A model generated the notes under the pieces. It saw only the letters and a program-made list of their open reading frames with translations, was not told where the DNA came from and ran no database searches. The position numbers and the translations under genes were made by a program. DNA of 16,547 bases from an uncultured Muribaculaceae bacterium (GTDB lineage: Bacteria; Bacteroidota; Bacteroidia; Bacteroidales; Muribaculaceae): positions 1 through 16,547 of the forward strand of contig CAJUHX010000045.1 of NCBI GenBank assembly GCA_910586455.1, written 5' to 3'. This document shows positions 1-7,481 of this stretch, piece after piece. Numbering within the stretch: the first letter of the stretch is position 1; each line of letters opens with the position of its first letter.

Positions 1-782
1 CCATGGAGCTGACTGAAACGCTTCGAGGCGGTGCCTATGGCTATGCTTCCGCCCATCAAACTGGCACTGACCGCACCCTCGAAGGCCTCAGGCTCGCGAT
101 ACGTAATATCGAGTACACTCGACATCTTGTCGGCGTAGCGTGCCGGAAAACCACCGGTACTGAAACTTACAGACCCCACCATATCAGGATTGATAATCGA
201 CAGGCCTTCCTGCTGTCCGCTGCTCACCAACAGCGGTCGATACACTTCTATACCGTTGATATATACCGAATTTTCGTCGTATGTACCGCCGCGTACCGAA
301 TACTGATTGCTCATCTCGTTGTTGCTGTTCACACCGGCCATGGTGGATATGATACTCTCCACACTGCCTCCGGTGGCATCAGGCACCAGCCGTTGCTGGC
401 CGAGGTCAATCATCTGCATGCCGTCGGTCTGTTTGCGGTAGTCTGTAACGTTTACTTCGCCGAGTGTGTAGGTTGCCGGCTGCATCTTCACGTTCACGGT
501 CACATCACCCTTGGCATCGATAAGGCGTCGTTTCGACTCTTCGTAGCCAATGCAGGTAAACGACAGACGTATGGTGTCTGCCTCGGCCACCGACAGCGAG
601 TATTTTCCGTCGAGGTCGGAGGTAGCGCCGATTGCGGTGCCCTCTACCTTGATGGTCACGAATTCGAGAGCATCGTTGTTTTCGTCGGTAATCTGTCCGT
701 GAATCTTCACAGGAGCCGCCGATGCGGCTAACGCGCTCACGGCTATCAGCAATACATATATGATTGGTCGTATTATCTTCAT
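1..782 (-). CDS. TonB-dependent receptor, N-terminal part (runs off the left edge)
   Basis: Reading the minus strand from the ATG at 782-780 gives 260 uninterrupted residues that leave the window. The protein starts with a signal peptide (about residues 1-22, ending SALAASAA). A carboxypeptidase-regulatory-like beta-sandwich follows (about 23-105, with ITDENNDALEFVTIKVEGT and DLDGKYSL). Next come a TonB-box-like stretch (YTLGEVNVT) and a plug domain containing VRGGTYDENSVYINGIEVY and STGGFPARYADKMSSVLDI. This order is standard for Bacteroidetes TonB-dependent receptors, which import large ligands across the outer membrane using TonB energy. The beta-barrel lies outside the window. No SusD-like partner is visible on this side, so it cannot be called a SusC; the ligand is unknown. 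It follows the small lipoprotein gene at 899-1360 on the same strand with a 116-base gap. Only a weak promoter candidate is visible in that gap, so it may be co-transcribed. Confidence 0.93.
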   Translation of the reverse strand, partial: MKIIRPIIYVLLIAVSALAASAAPVKIHGQITDENNDALEFVTIKVEGTAIGATSDLDGKYSLSVAEADTIRLSFTCIGYEESKRRLIDAKGDVTVNVKMQPATYTLGEVNVTDYRKQTDGMQMIDLGQQRLVPDATGGSVESIISTMAGVNSNNEMSNQYSVRGGTYDENSVYINGIEVYRPLLVSSGQQEGLSIINPDMVGSVSFSTGGFPARYADKMSSVLDITYREPEAFEGAVSASLMGGSIAIGTASKRFSQLH

Positions 783-843
783 CGTACAATTAATAACGAA
801 TAAAAACCGCATTAATTGTGTAGGCAATAATTGTGCCCCTCTG

Positions 844-882
844 ACATGTACATGTATGGCCACGGCGTCCACTCCGTGGCCA
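844..882. promoter_or_regulatory. Perfect 12-bp palindrome next to a 9-bp hairpin between two minus-strand genes
   Basis: ACATGTACATGT at 844-855 is a perfect palindrome. It directly abuts an inverted repeat with arms TGGCCACGG (857-865) and CCGTGGCCA (874-882) and an 8-base loop. Both lie between the lipoprotein stop (899) and the receptor start (782). Neither strand has a U-run after the hairpin, so it is not a classical terminator. It could be a processing or stabilising hairpin in a joint transcript, or the palindrome could be an operator upstream of the receptor. The structure is seen; the role is inferred. Confidence 0.4.
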
Positions 883-898
883 CATAATCAGCTGCAGA

Positions 899-1360
899 TT
901 ATTTGCCGAAAGTGGCAGCAATTTGCTTTGCCACTCGCTTGATAGCTCCGCTTACGTCGTGTTCTGCACCGGCAACACCGAGCGAGGTATAGGCGCTCCG
1001 GCAAGATACTACAGGCCGTCCGGTCATATAGTCGATAAAGTTTACCGTCACTACAGTCTGCTCCAGACTAACGTTCACTCCATACTTGACCAACAACAGT
1101 TTTTCCAGCTGCGATTGCGACAGTTCATAAATGCGGGCGTCGCTTATGAGTTCCAGACCGGAACATTCCACGGCGTCGAACAGCTGAATCTCATACTCCA
1201 TCAGTTCAGCCGGAATATGATAAGTATCATTGTTGATTATCGAAGCATATTCATACTTGGACAGGTTGACATTTTTGGAAAATGTCGATTTCGATGTCGT
1301 GCATGCAGCAAGCAACAGCACTGACAAGAATACAAAAATGTTTTTTATCCACTTTCCCAT
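899..1360 (-). CDS. Small predicted lipoprotein of unknown function
   Basis: This is a 153-residue protein with a type II signal peptide: basic MGKWIKN, a hydrophobic stretch, then the lipobox LLAAC with the lipidated cysteine at residue 20. The mature part begins TTSKSTFSKNVNLSKYEY, is mixed alpha/beta in character, and ends with a likely amphipathic helix (AIKRVAKQIAATFGK). I do not recognise the family. No sorting motif rich in Asp/Glu follows the cysteine, so surface exposure is not suggested. The gene has its own well-formed promoter (1428-1458), and the receptor gene lies 116 bases downstream on the same strand. A role as an envelope accessory to that receptor is possible but rests on position alone. 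Confidence 0.85.
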   Translation of the reverse strand: MGKWIKNIFVFLSVLLLAACTTSKSTFSKNVNLSKYEYASIINNDTYHIPAELMEYEIQLFDAVECSGLELISDARIYELSQSQLEKLLLVKYGVNVSLEQTVVTVNFIDYMTGRPVVSCRSAYTSLGVAGAEHDVSGAIKRVAKQIAATFGK

Positions 1361-1427
1361 AATAATTATATTTTGACTATTTGAAATGGCATACCTATCT
1401 CTTCAATTCGAATAATAATCGACTTCA

Positions 1428-1458
1428 CAAAGATAATCAATTATTTTTTAAACTTCAA
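1428..1458 (-). promoter_or_regulatory. Bacteroidetes-type promoter for the small lipoprotein gene
   Basis: On the minus strand, TTTTG (the -33 TTG at 1458-1456) is followed after 20 bases by TATCTTTG (1435-1428), a full match to the Bacteroidetes -7 consensus TAnnTTTG. Transcription would begin roughly 60 bases before the ATG at 1360. No other gene lies between. Confidence 0.75.
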
Positions 1459-1467
1459 AATATCGTG

Positions 1468-1510
1468 CCTGAAAAAACAGGAACAGTAACCCCCGGCATC
1501 GCTGCCGGGG
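1468..1510 (-). terminator. Terminator after the 692-residue beta-barrel gene
   Basis: Read on the minus strand, CCCCGGCA (1510-1503) and TGCCGGGG (1498-1491) form an 8-bp GC-rich stem with a 4-base loop, about 40 bases after the stop at 1551. A run of six T follows at 1477-1472, set inside a small CCTG/CAGG hairpin. The T-run is about 13 bases from the stem, which is farther than ideal, but the position fits a Rho-independent terminator. Confidence 0.6.
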
Positions 1511-1550
1511 CTTCCATACTGGTATGATTAGCGCTTTTTCATATCAAAGG

Positions 1551-3629
1551 TTATCGGCCACCGGCTGTTGAGCGGTCAGCGTCGGCATTTACATCCACAA
1601 GTTTCTGCGCTCCGCGTTTTTGCCGCCCCCACTGCAGATTATAGCTCACAGTGATGTAAGGCATACGCATGTCGAGGCGCATGTGCTGTTCGTTACTGTT
1701 CCAGTGGCTGAGCGATTTGCTGCCCTGGTCGTACTTGCCGAAAGGCATTATTATGCCAGCGCTGAACTGCCACGATTTCCAGTTGTAGCAGAGGTCAATC
1801 AGGTTGAGGTTTTCTCCCCACGAAATTTTCTCGCCCCACAGGTCGCGTTGGGCGCGCACGTACTGACCTGAAAGCACAAAGCCCCAGTGCATAAGATGTA
1901 TCGAGGCGTTACCGCTCCAGGCATTGCTGTTCAGCGTGTAGCCGGTGCCGCGCATTCGCTCCATACGGTATTGTATATAACCGCTTGCCATCAGCCAGCC
2001 GGGTACTATGTCGATTTGCGGAGCCAGAAAGAACGACAGGTTCTGCAGCCCGCGGCTGTTTTCGTAAGTTGTGACAAGGCGTTCGTCATCCCAGCGCAGC
2101 AATGGCGTAATGGCATTGGGCGAGGTAAAGGCACGGATTCCGAACGAGCCGCCCACTCGCGGCAGATTGAATCCGTAGCGCAATGTGAGCATATACGAGT
2201 TGGCTGTCTTTAGGTCCTGATTGCCCTCGCGCCACTGGAAGCCGTCGAGCTGCTGGGGCACTATGTTGGTTTCGGCCAGCGATGGGGTCGACTGCCACGA
2301 AGTGAAGTTGAGCCTGAAATTATGATTCTGATTGAGCGAATATGTTATGGTTGCCTGCGGACGTGGACTCCAGCTGTGATTGCCGCGATTCGACTCATTG
2401 AACAGGAAGTCGGTGTACTGCACACCCATGCCGGCTGTAGCCGACCATTTGCCGAAACGGTGGAAGTACTCGGCAAAGAAGTATACCTTATCCTGGCGCT
2501 GATGGAATATCTGACCGTCGAGGTTTCGGTATTCCGAACGGTTGCGATTGGCTGTATATGAAGCTCCGGCGGTGAAGCGTGAGTTGCTCCAGTTTTTTAT
2601 GTAATCGGCCTCGACAGCGTAAGCCTGGTTTCGGTCTTTGATATCGGTATGTATGTCAGTAAGATAAGCTGCGGCACCGGGCAGCTGTTCAAGATAATCG
2701 GAATAGGAACGTCCGAAGTAGAACGAACTGCTGAAATTCAACGCCAATGTCTGTCTGTGGCTAAAATTCTGCTGCCAGTACAGCGACAGTGTCGGGGTAG
2801 ATCCTTTGTCGCCGTGTATATCGTTAAGCAGAATATCGTCGGAGCCATCGCTGAGCGAAAGCAGTCCGTTGTAAACGAACTTGTCGGTGAATTTATGATT
2901 CAGTCCGAACTCTGCCACAAACACAGTAGTGTCGGGCCTGATATAGCTGTACGACGCCCATACGTTGCCTAAGGTATTGTCCATTTCGCCGCCAAGCGAA
3001 TTCTCATCGCGTGTAAGTGTAGTGCCGTCGGTGTATGTAAAGGTTTCGGTATAGTCGCGGTGAGTCTTTATTTTGTTGGTCAGCTTAAAATTGGCGCCGA
3101 CCTCCCATTGCGAACGTCCAACATTGAATTTGGCGTCAGCCATATAGAAGCCCCAGGCTGTGTTAAGCGCAGGCCGGGCGATAGTCTGCAGCGAACCGCC
3201 CAGTGCAGGATTCGACACTACGAAATTAAGCACATAGTTGGCTCCGTTGTATCGCAGACCGGGATTATCAATCCACTCCACCCGCTTTATGGTTTCGGGC
3301 AACAGGGCTCGCACCTGATCGATTGATGATTCACGACCGTTTATCCGCAGCTGCACCGACTGACCGGCGGCCTGTATGGAACTTAGCGCATCGTTCACCG
3401 TAAGTGTGGGTATCATAAGGTTAGAGAGCAACTGCACTCCGTTTTTAGCGTTATCCACGGCACTTTTCGACGGATGATATACATCCATGTCGGCCTTTCT
3501 GATTACCTTGGGCGCCTCTATGACTATCTCGTCCAATACCTGCGGAGCCTCAGAGTCTGTAGTCTGCGTCTGTGCCAATCCAAGTAAGGGCGACATTGTC
3601 AACGAAGTAAGTATTACAATTTTTTTCAT
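1551..3629 (-). CDS. TonB-dependent-type outer-membrane beta-barrel protein
   Basis: This 692-residue protein has a signal peptide (MKKIVILTSLTMSPLLGLAQ), a TonB-box-like stretch near residues 31-42 (VLDEIVIEAPKV), and a plug-like region at about 50-150 (LRINGRESSIDQVRALLPE, IKRVEWIDNPGLRYNG). The rest is a long series of alternating aromatic/polar strands typical of a beta-barrel. It resembles the Bacteroidetes 'outer membrane beta-barrel family' proteins that lack, or have lost, the N-terminal carboxypeptidase-regulatory-like domain seen in the receptor at 1-782. Function is probably TonB-driven uptake or export-linked envelope work; the ligand is unknown and no SusD-like neighbour is present. 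It appears to be a single-gene unit, with a -7 box at 3649-3656 and a hairpin after the stop. The last residues are Asp/Arg-rich, not the usual terminal Phe, so the barrel may have a short C-terminal tail. Confidence 0.88.
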   Translation of the reverse strand: MKKIVILTSLTMSPLLGLAQTQTTDSEAPQVLDEIVIEAPKVIRKADMDVYHPSKSAVDNAKNGVQLLSNLMIPTLTVNDALSSIQAAGQSVQLRINGRESSIDQVRALLPETIKRVEWIDNPGLRYNGANYVLNFVVSNPALGGSLQTIARPALNTAWGFYMADAKFNVGRSQWEVGANFKLTNKIKTHRDYTETFTYTDGTTLTRDENSLGGEMDNTLGNVWASYSYIRPDTTVFVAEFGLNHKFTDKFVYNGLLSLSDGSDDILLNDIHGDKGSTPTLSLYWQQNFSHRQTLALNFSSSFYFGRSYSDYLEQLPGAAAYLTDIHTDIKDRNQAYAVEADYIKNWSNSRFTAGASYTANRNRSEYRNLDGQIFHQRQDKVYFFAEYFHRFGKWSATAGMGVQYTDFLFNESNRGNHSWSPRPQATITYSLNQNHNFRLNFTSWQSTPSLAETNIVPQQLDGFQWREGNQDLKTANSYMLTLRYGFNLPRVGGSFGIRAFTSPNAITPLLRWDDERLVTTYENSRGLQNLSFFLAPQIDIVPGWLMASGYIQYRMERMRGTGYTLNSNAWSGNASIHLMHWGFVLSGQYVRAQRDLWGEKISWGENLNLIDLCYNWKSWQFSAGIIMPFGKYDQGSKSLSHWNSNEQHMRLDMRMPYITVSYNLQWGRQKRGAQKLVDVNADADRSTAGGR

Positions 3630-3648
3630 CTATTTGCAGATTTTTGTG

Positions 3649-3656
3649 CAAAGTTA
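3649..3656 (-). promoter_or_regulatory. -7 box of the beta-barrel gene
   Basis: TAACTTTG on the minus strand is a full match to TAnnTTTG, 20 bases before the ATG at 3629-3627. No good TTG sits at the expected -33 distance, so the promoter may be weak or activator-dependent. The implied leader is short. Confidence 0.55.
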
Positions 3657-3710
3657 GGCAAAAGTTCCGATATATGGCCACACAAGTAAAGTAACTTTAG
3701 CTATTTTCAT

Positions 3711-3741
3711 TTGTCTGAAAAGATAAAATTTTATAACTTCG
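3711..3741 (+). promoter_or_regulatory. Promoter of the dacB operon
   Basis: TTG at 3711-3713 is followed after exactly 20 bases by TAACTTCG (3734-3741), one mismatch from TAnnTTTG. The ATG of dacB lies 46 bases downstream. It is back-to-back with the promoter of the minus-strand beta-barrel gene. Confidence 0.6.
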
Positions 3742-3787
3742 TGACTTGAAACCGTACACTTACTGGTAAGGCATCATTAAATTACTC

Positions 3788-5137
3788 ATGATTAATTCGT
3801 TACGAAACTTCACTTTAATTCTGCTGCTGGCATGTGCAGCTGTAGCGGCATCGGCCCGCGACTTTTTAGGCATCGACGGCGAAGAATCAACTTCAATAGG
3901 AATATATATAAAAGATATACGCTCGGGCAAGGTTTTGGTCGACCACAACTCGCAGATGGCCCTCACCCCGGCCAGTATACTCAAGTGTGTGACCACAGCC
4001 ACCGCACTGCAGATGCTGGGCCCCGACTACCGTTTCACCACTTCGGTAAGCCTGCGCGGCTCCGTTTCCAAGGGTGTGCTTAACGGCGACCTGATTATCA
4101 ACGGCGTGGCCGACCCGACACTCGAAAGCAGCCAGTTCAAGCACAACCTGGGCTTCTGCAACGCAGTCGTACACAGTCTGCAGGCCGAGGGCATCAACAA
4201 GATTAGCGGCGATATTATAATAGAGCAGAACCTTAAAAACGCCGGGCCTATCGCCCAATGGGAAATCGAAGATGTGGCCTACCCTTACGGCGCCGGACTT
4301 TTCGGCCTCAACTGGCGCGACAACACTTTTACTCTCTTTCCGCTGACCGGTGTCACTAAGCCATACGTGCCGGACATTGATTTCGAACTTGAAAAAAGCA
4401 CCGACGGCAACGAACTGCTGCGCGGCATTTACTCCGACCGTCTGATAATACGCCGCGGCGACATAAGCAGCAAAAAACTGAGTGTAAGCACCACCATGCC
4501 CGACCCGGCGGCAGTACTCAGGGCCGAACTGCTCGAAGCCATGTCCGACGCCGGTATCACAGTAAGCAAACGCAGCAAAGCTGCTGCGACGACAGCATCA
4601 ATCCGTACGCTGCTGGAGTGGAAATCGCCCGACGGTGCGGCTATAATGCGCTCGCTGATGGTACGCTCCGACAATCTTTTCGCCGAGGGAATACTCCGGG
4701 CTATAGCACCCGGAAGCTCGCGCAAAGACGCCATTAAAAAGGAGAAAGAATTCTGGAACTCCAAGGGTATCAGCGCCCGATACACCATAATCAACGACGG
4801 CAGCGGACTCACCCGTGCCAACAGGATATCGCCTCGCTTCATGGCCGACATACTCGAACACATGGTCAAGAGCGAGTCGGCCGACACGTATGTGGGCTTC
4901 TTCCCCAAAGTTGGTGTGGAGGGTACCGTAAAGTCGTTCCTGGCCAAGACATCGCTCAAGGGCAAACTGCTGCTGAAAACCGGCAGTGTAAGCTCCGTAC
5001 AGTGCTACGCCGGCTACAAAATCGATGATGAAGGCAAACCCACACACGTGGTTGTGTTTATGATAAACGGCTTTTTCTGCGAACGGTCCGGCATACGTGC
5101 CGCTGTCGAAAATATGCTGCTTGAAAAATTCCAATAA
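3788..5137 (+). CDS. dacB: D-alanyl-D-alanine carboxypeptidase/endopeptidase (PBP4, peptidase family S13)
   Basis: The 449-residue protein begins with a signal peptide (LILLLACAAVAASA), placing it in the periplasm. All three penicillin-binding motifs are present in S13 order: SxxK as S63-I-L-K66 (PASILK), SxN as S294-D-N296 (VRSDNLFAEG), and KTG as K397-T-G399 (LLKTGS). The large gap between the first two motifs is the S13-specific insertion. DGSGLTRANR at 337-346 and the PxVGVEGT segment are also family hallmarks. It removes the terminal D-Ala from peptidoglycan stem peptides and cleaves cross-links during wall remodelling. ATG at 3788 gives a complete signal peptide and follows a good promoter. 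It is the first gene of a probable four-gene unit running to the terminator at 7401. Confidence 0.95.
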   Translation: MINSLRNFTLILLLACAAVAASARDFLGIDGEESTSIGIYIKDIRSGKVLVDHNSQMALTPASILKCVTTATALQMLGPDYRFTTSVSLRGSVSKGVLNGDLIINGVADPTLESSQFKHNLGFCNAVVHSLQAEGINKISGDIIIEQNLKNAGPIAQWEIEDVAYPYGAGLFGLNWRDNTFTLFPLTGVTKPYVPDIDFELEKSTDGNELLRGIYSDRLIIRRGDISSKKLSVSTTMPDPAAVLRAELLEAMSDAGITVSKRSKAAATTASIRTLLEWKSPDGAAIMRSLMVRSDNLFAEGILRAIAPGSSRKDAIKKEKEFWNSKGISARYTIINDGSGLTRANRISPRFMADILEHMVKSESADTYVGFFPKVGVEGTVKSFLAKTSLKGKLLLKTGSVSSVQCYAGYKIDDEGKPTHVVVFMINGFFCERSGIRAAVENMLLEKFQ

Positions 5138-5169
5138 AAATCCGACATTCAATATTTAACATTATAAAA

Positions 5170-5754
5170 GTGTACAACATACAAGAACTATACCGGCTCA
5201 ACATAGAGCTCGAAGGCTTACTGCGGGTAATCGAACAGCGCGACAGCGAAGAAGCCCGCGAACTGCTCGCGCAGAAATTCAAACTTTATACCGAGTCGAT
5301 GCAGCAACTGCTCGACTGCGCAAAAACCACGCAGCCCACAGCAGGCGAAGCCGCCATCCTGGATGAAATAAAGAATCAGGAGGCCGTGTCGGCTGAGGTA
5401 ATATCCGAATCAGTAGCTGCCGAAGCCGCCGTGGCTCACGAGGAACACAAGGCAAGCACAACCGTAGCCAAGGCCGCCGCCGAAAATGCCCGCAGCCTCA
5501 AACTCGACGAAATGCTCTCGGCCCGCCAGTCGGCCGACCTCAGCAAAGCCTTCACCCTCAACGACAAGTACCGCTTCCGCCGCGAACTTTTCGGTGGCAG
5601 CGACTCGGACTTCAGCCAAACCATAGGGCTGATTGTGCAGATGAACTCCTATGAAGAAGCCCGCGACTATCTGCTTCACGACCTCTGTTGGGACAGCCAT
5701 AACGAAGCCGTTGAAGACTTCCTTACCATCATCAAGCGCCATTTCCAGGCATGA
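5170..5754 (+). CDS. Uncharacterised Ala/Glu-rich protein coupled to rsmI
   Basis: The protein has 194 residues and no signal peptide or membrane segment, so it is probably cytoplasmic. The start is GTG at 5170, since the first in-frame ATG would remove 42 well-formed residues. Residues 1-50 form a charged helical region (ELYRLNIELEGLLRVIEQRD). Residues 55-110 are Ala/Glu-rich and low in complexity, a likely linker. Residues 115-194 look like a compact helical domain with AFTLNDKYRFRRELFGG, SYEEARDYLLHDLCWD and AVEDFLTIIKRHF. I recall similar C-terminal regions in hypothetical proteins of Bacteroidales but know no assigned function. The stop overlaps the rsmI start (ATGA at 5751-5754), so the two are probably translationally coupled. 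dacB ends 32 bases upstream. Confidence 0.85.
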   Translation: MYNIQELYRLNIELEGLLRVIEQRDSEEARELLAQKFKLYTESMQQLLDCAKTTQPTAGEAAILDEIKNQEAVSAEVISESVAAEAAVAHEEHKASTTVAKAAAENARSLKLDEMLSARQSADLSKAFTLNDKYRFRRELFGGSDSDFSQTIGLIVQMNSYEEARDYLLHDLCWDSHNEAVEDFLTIIKRHFQA

Positions 5755-6482
5755 GCGGCAAACTGTACATAGTGCCGACTCCGGTAGGCAACATGGCCGA
5801 CATGACTCCGCGGGCAGCCGATGTGCTGCGCGAAGCGGCGCTGATTCTGGCCGAAGATACCCGCACCAGCGCTCCGCTGCTGCAACGTTTCGGCATAGCC
5901 ACTCCCATGCTCAGTTACCATAAGTTCAACGAACACAGCGAAACCGTCAAGTTTCTTGACCGTATCGAGGCCGGTGAAACCATAGCTCTCATCAGCGATG
6001 CCGGCACTCCCGGCATATCGGACCCCGGGTTCATGCTCTCGCGCGAGGCACGCCGACGCGGTGTTACGGTTGAAACACTGCCCGGCCCGACAGCATTCGT
6101 GCCGGCTCTGGTCAGCAGCGGCCTGCCATGCGACAGATTCATATTCGAAGGATTTCTGCCGGCAAAAAAAGGCCGTGCCACACGCCTGGCCGAGCTGGCT
6201 GCCCAGCCTCTGACTTTCATCATTTACGAATCGCCTCTCAGAGTAGCCAAAACGCTGACACAGTTGGCCGAAGCCTGCGGCGACGACCGACCGGCCTCGG
6301 TGGCGCGCGAGATTTCGAAACTCCACGAAACACACCATCGCGGCACACTTGGCGAACTGCGCGATTTATTTTCAATGAACCAAACACGAGGCGAAATTGT
6401 TATCATTGTAAGCGGTCAGGAAAAAGTTCCTGCAAAGGAGCACAAAAACAAATACCGTCATAAAGAACGGGACGAGGCTTAG
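5751..6482 (+). CDS. rsmI: 16S rRNA (cytidine-1402-2'-O)-methyltransferase
   Basis: The protein has 243 residues of the tetrapyrrole-methylase fold, cytoplasmic. It shows the RsmI signatures in order: LYIVPTPVGNMADMT at the N-terminus, LAEDTRTS, ISDAGTPGISDPGF (the SAM-site loop), LPGPTAFVPALVSSGLP, FIFEGFLPAKKG, IYESPLRV and SVAREISKLHE. RsmI adds the 2'-O-methyl to C1402 in the decoding centre of 16S rRNA; RsmH supplies the partner N4-methyl. The protein is shorter than the E. coli one (about 286 residues) because the C-terminal extension is missing; it ends in a basic tail (KEHKNKYRHKERDEA). The start overlaps the stop of the upstream gene by four bases. Confidence 0.95.
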   Translation: MSGKLYIVPTPVGNMADMTPRAADVLREAALILAEDTRTSAPLLQRFGIATPMLSYHKFNEHSETVKFLDRIEAGETIALISDAGTPGISDPGFMLSREARRRGVTVETLPGPTAFVPALVSSGLPCDRFIFEGFLPAKKGRATRLAELAAQPLTFIIYESPLRVAKTLTQLAEACGDDRPASVAREISKLHETHHRGTLGELRDLFSMNQTRGEIVIIVSGQEKVPAKEHKNKYRHKERDEA

Positions 6483-6519
6483 CCAAATCCTTAATGCTAA
6501 AATTCAACGCTTTAACTAC

Positions 6520-7380
6520 ATGAAACAGCTTGTAACCATGGCCACTATCGGCCTTCTGGCACTCAGCTCATGCCAGTCGAATGAAAAATCAGCGCAACTG
6601 CAACAGCAACAGCAACTGCACGACGCTACCAAGGAAGAACTTGTACAGGCCGTTGCCGAACGCGACGAACTCCTCGAACTTTTGGGCGACATCACCACCG
6701 ACGTTCAGGAAGTGAAACGCCTCGAGAATATACTATCCGCATCCAACGGCATGTCGGAAACTCCCGACCGCCGACAGCAGATTCAGAGCGACATCAATGC
6801 AATCCAGCAGGCTCTGCAGCAGCGTCGCGAACGTCTGGCCGAACTTGAAGCCAAACTCGAAAAATCGAGCACCTCGAACGAAAAGCTCCGGGCAACAATA
6901 GCTTCGCTGCGCAAGCAGATTGATGAACAGTCAGTACAGATTACAAGCCTCACCAACAATCTGGCCGAAGCCAAGACCCAGGTGACAAAGCTTTCGACCG
7001 TAAACGATTCGCTCGCCACCACTGTGACCAGCGTCAGCAACGAACTCGAGCAATCTCAGGCTCAAAACGAGGACATGACCAACGCCATGAACACCGTTTA
7101 TTATGTTATAGCCACCGACAAGGAACTGAAAGCGCACGGCATAATCCAGAAAAAGAAAGTACTGCTGGGCGACTACGACAAAAACTTCTTTACCGTAGCC
7201 GACAAGCGCAAACTTACCTCACTGCCCCTGCGCACCAAAAAGAAAGTAGAGATTATGACACCAGCTCCCACCGGCTCGTATGTCATTGCCAAGGGTGCCG
7301 ACGAAATGTGGACTCTCAACATCACCGACCCGGCCCGATTCTGGAGCCTCTCGCCATACCTGGTAGTAAAAGTAAAGTAA
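6520..7380 (+). CDS. Coiled-coil lipoprotein, function uncertain
   Basis: The protein has 286 residues with a lipoprotein signal ending LALSSC (lipidated Cys18). Residues 24-50 are Gln/Glu-rich. Residues 65-185 are a long heptad-type coiled coil (ELEAKLEKSSTSNEKLRATI and similar). A compact C-terminal domain of about 95 residues follows (TVYYVIATDKELKAHGIIQ, GDYDKNFFTVADKRKLTSLP, SPYLVVKVK). D163-S164-L165 fits the Bacteroides protein O-glycosylation motif D-S/T-hydrophobic. The layout resembles coiled-coil lipoproteins of Bacteroides that I recall being annotated as Cbp1-like collagen-binding glycoproteins, but I hold that name at low confidence. It lies 37 bases after rsmI and is the last gene before a strong terminator, so it is probably co-transcribed from dacB onward. 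Confidence 0.85.
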   Translation: MKQLVTMATIGLLALSSCQSNEKSAQLQQQQQLHDATKEELVQAVAERDELLELLGDITTDVQEVKRLENILSASNGMSETPDRRQQIQSDINAIQQALQQRRERLAELEAKLEKSSTSNEKLRATIASLRKQIDEQSVQITSLTNNLAEAKTQVTKLSTVNDSLATTVTSVSNELEQSQAQNEDMTNAMNTVYYVIATDKELKAHGIIQKKKVLLGDYDKNFFTVADKRKLTSLPLRTKKKVEIMTPAPTGSYVIAKGADEMWTLNITDPARFWSLSPYLVVKVK

Positions 7381-7400
7381 CGTAAAGATAACATAAAATA

Positions 7401-7439
7401 AAGTAAGGCCACCGACCCGGGCGGCCTTACTTTTTGTTT
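7401..7439 (+). terminator. Strong Rho-independent terminator ending the dacB-rsmI-lipoprotein unit
   Basis: AAGTAAGGCC (7401-7410) and GGCCTTACTT (7423-7432) form a perfect 10-bp stem with a 12-base GC-rich loop. T-rich sequence (TTTGTTT) follows directly. It lies 20 bases after the lipoprotein stop. Confidence 0.9.
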
Positions 7440-7464
7440 ATAAGTTATAGATTCACTATGTTTC
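7434..7464 (+). promoter_or_regulatory. Promoter of the ECF sigma gene, overlapping the preceding terminator tail
   Basis: TTG at 7434-7436 lies in the T-rich tail of the terminator. After 20 bases comes TATGTTTC (7457-7464), one mismatch from TAnnTTTG. The expected start of transcription near 7470 leaves only the ATG at 7482 as the usable start, which argues against longer versions of the protein. Confidence 0.6.
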
Positions 7465-7481
7465 ACCTTTATCTTCAAAAT

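Noticed and set aside
3..731. Long plus-strand open frame (242 codons) at the left edge
   Set aside because: It is antisense to the TonB-dependent receptor, whose domains read cleanly on the minus strand; the plus frame has no recognisable features.
844..882. Rho-independent terminator after the small lipoprotein gene
   Set aside because: The hairpin has no T-run on the minus strand; listed as a regulatory structure instead.
1..3629. Polysaccharide utilisation locus (SusC/SusD)
   Set aside because: Two TonB-dependent proteins are present but no SusD-like lipoprotein, glycoside hydrolase or hybrid sensor is seen; the 153-residue lipoprotein is far too small for SusD.
7434..7481. Upstream TTG and ATG starts for the sigma factor
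   Set aside because: They overlap the -33 and -7 promoter elements, so they would not be in the transcript.
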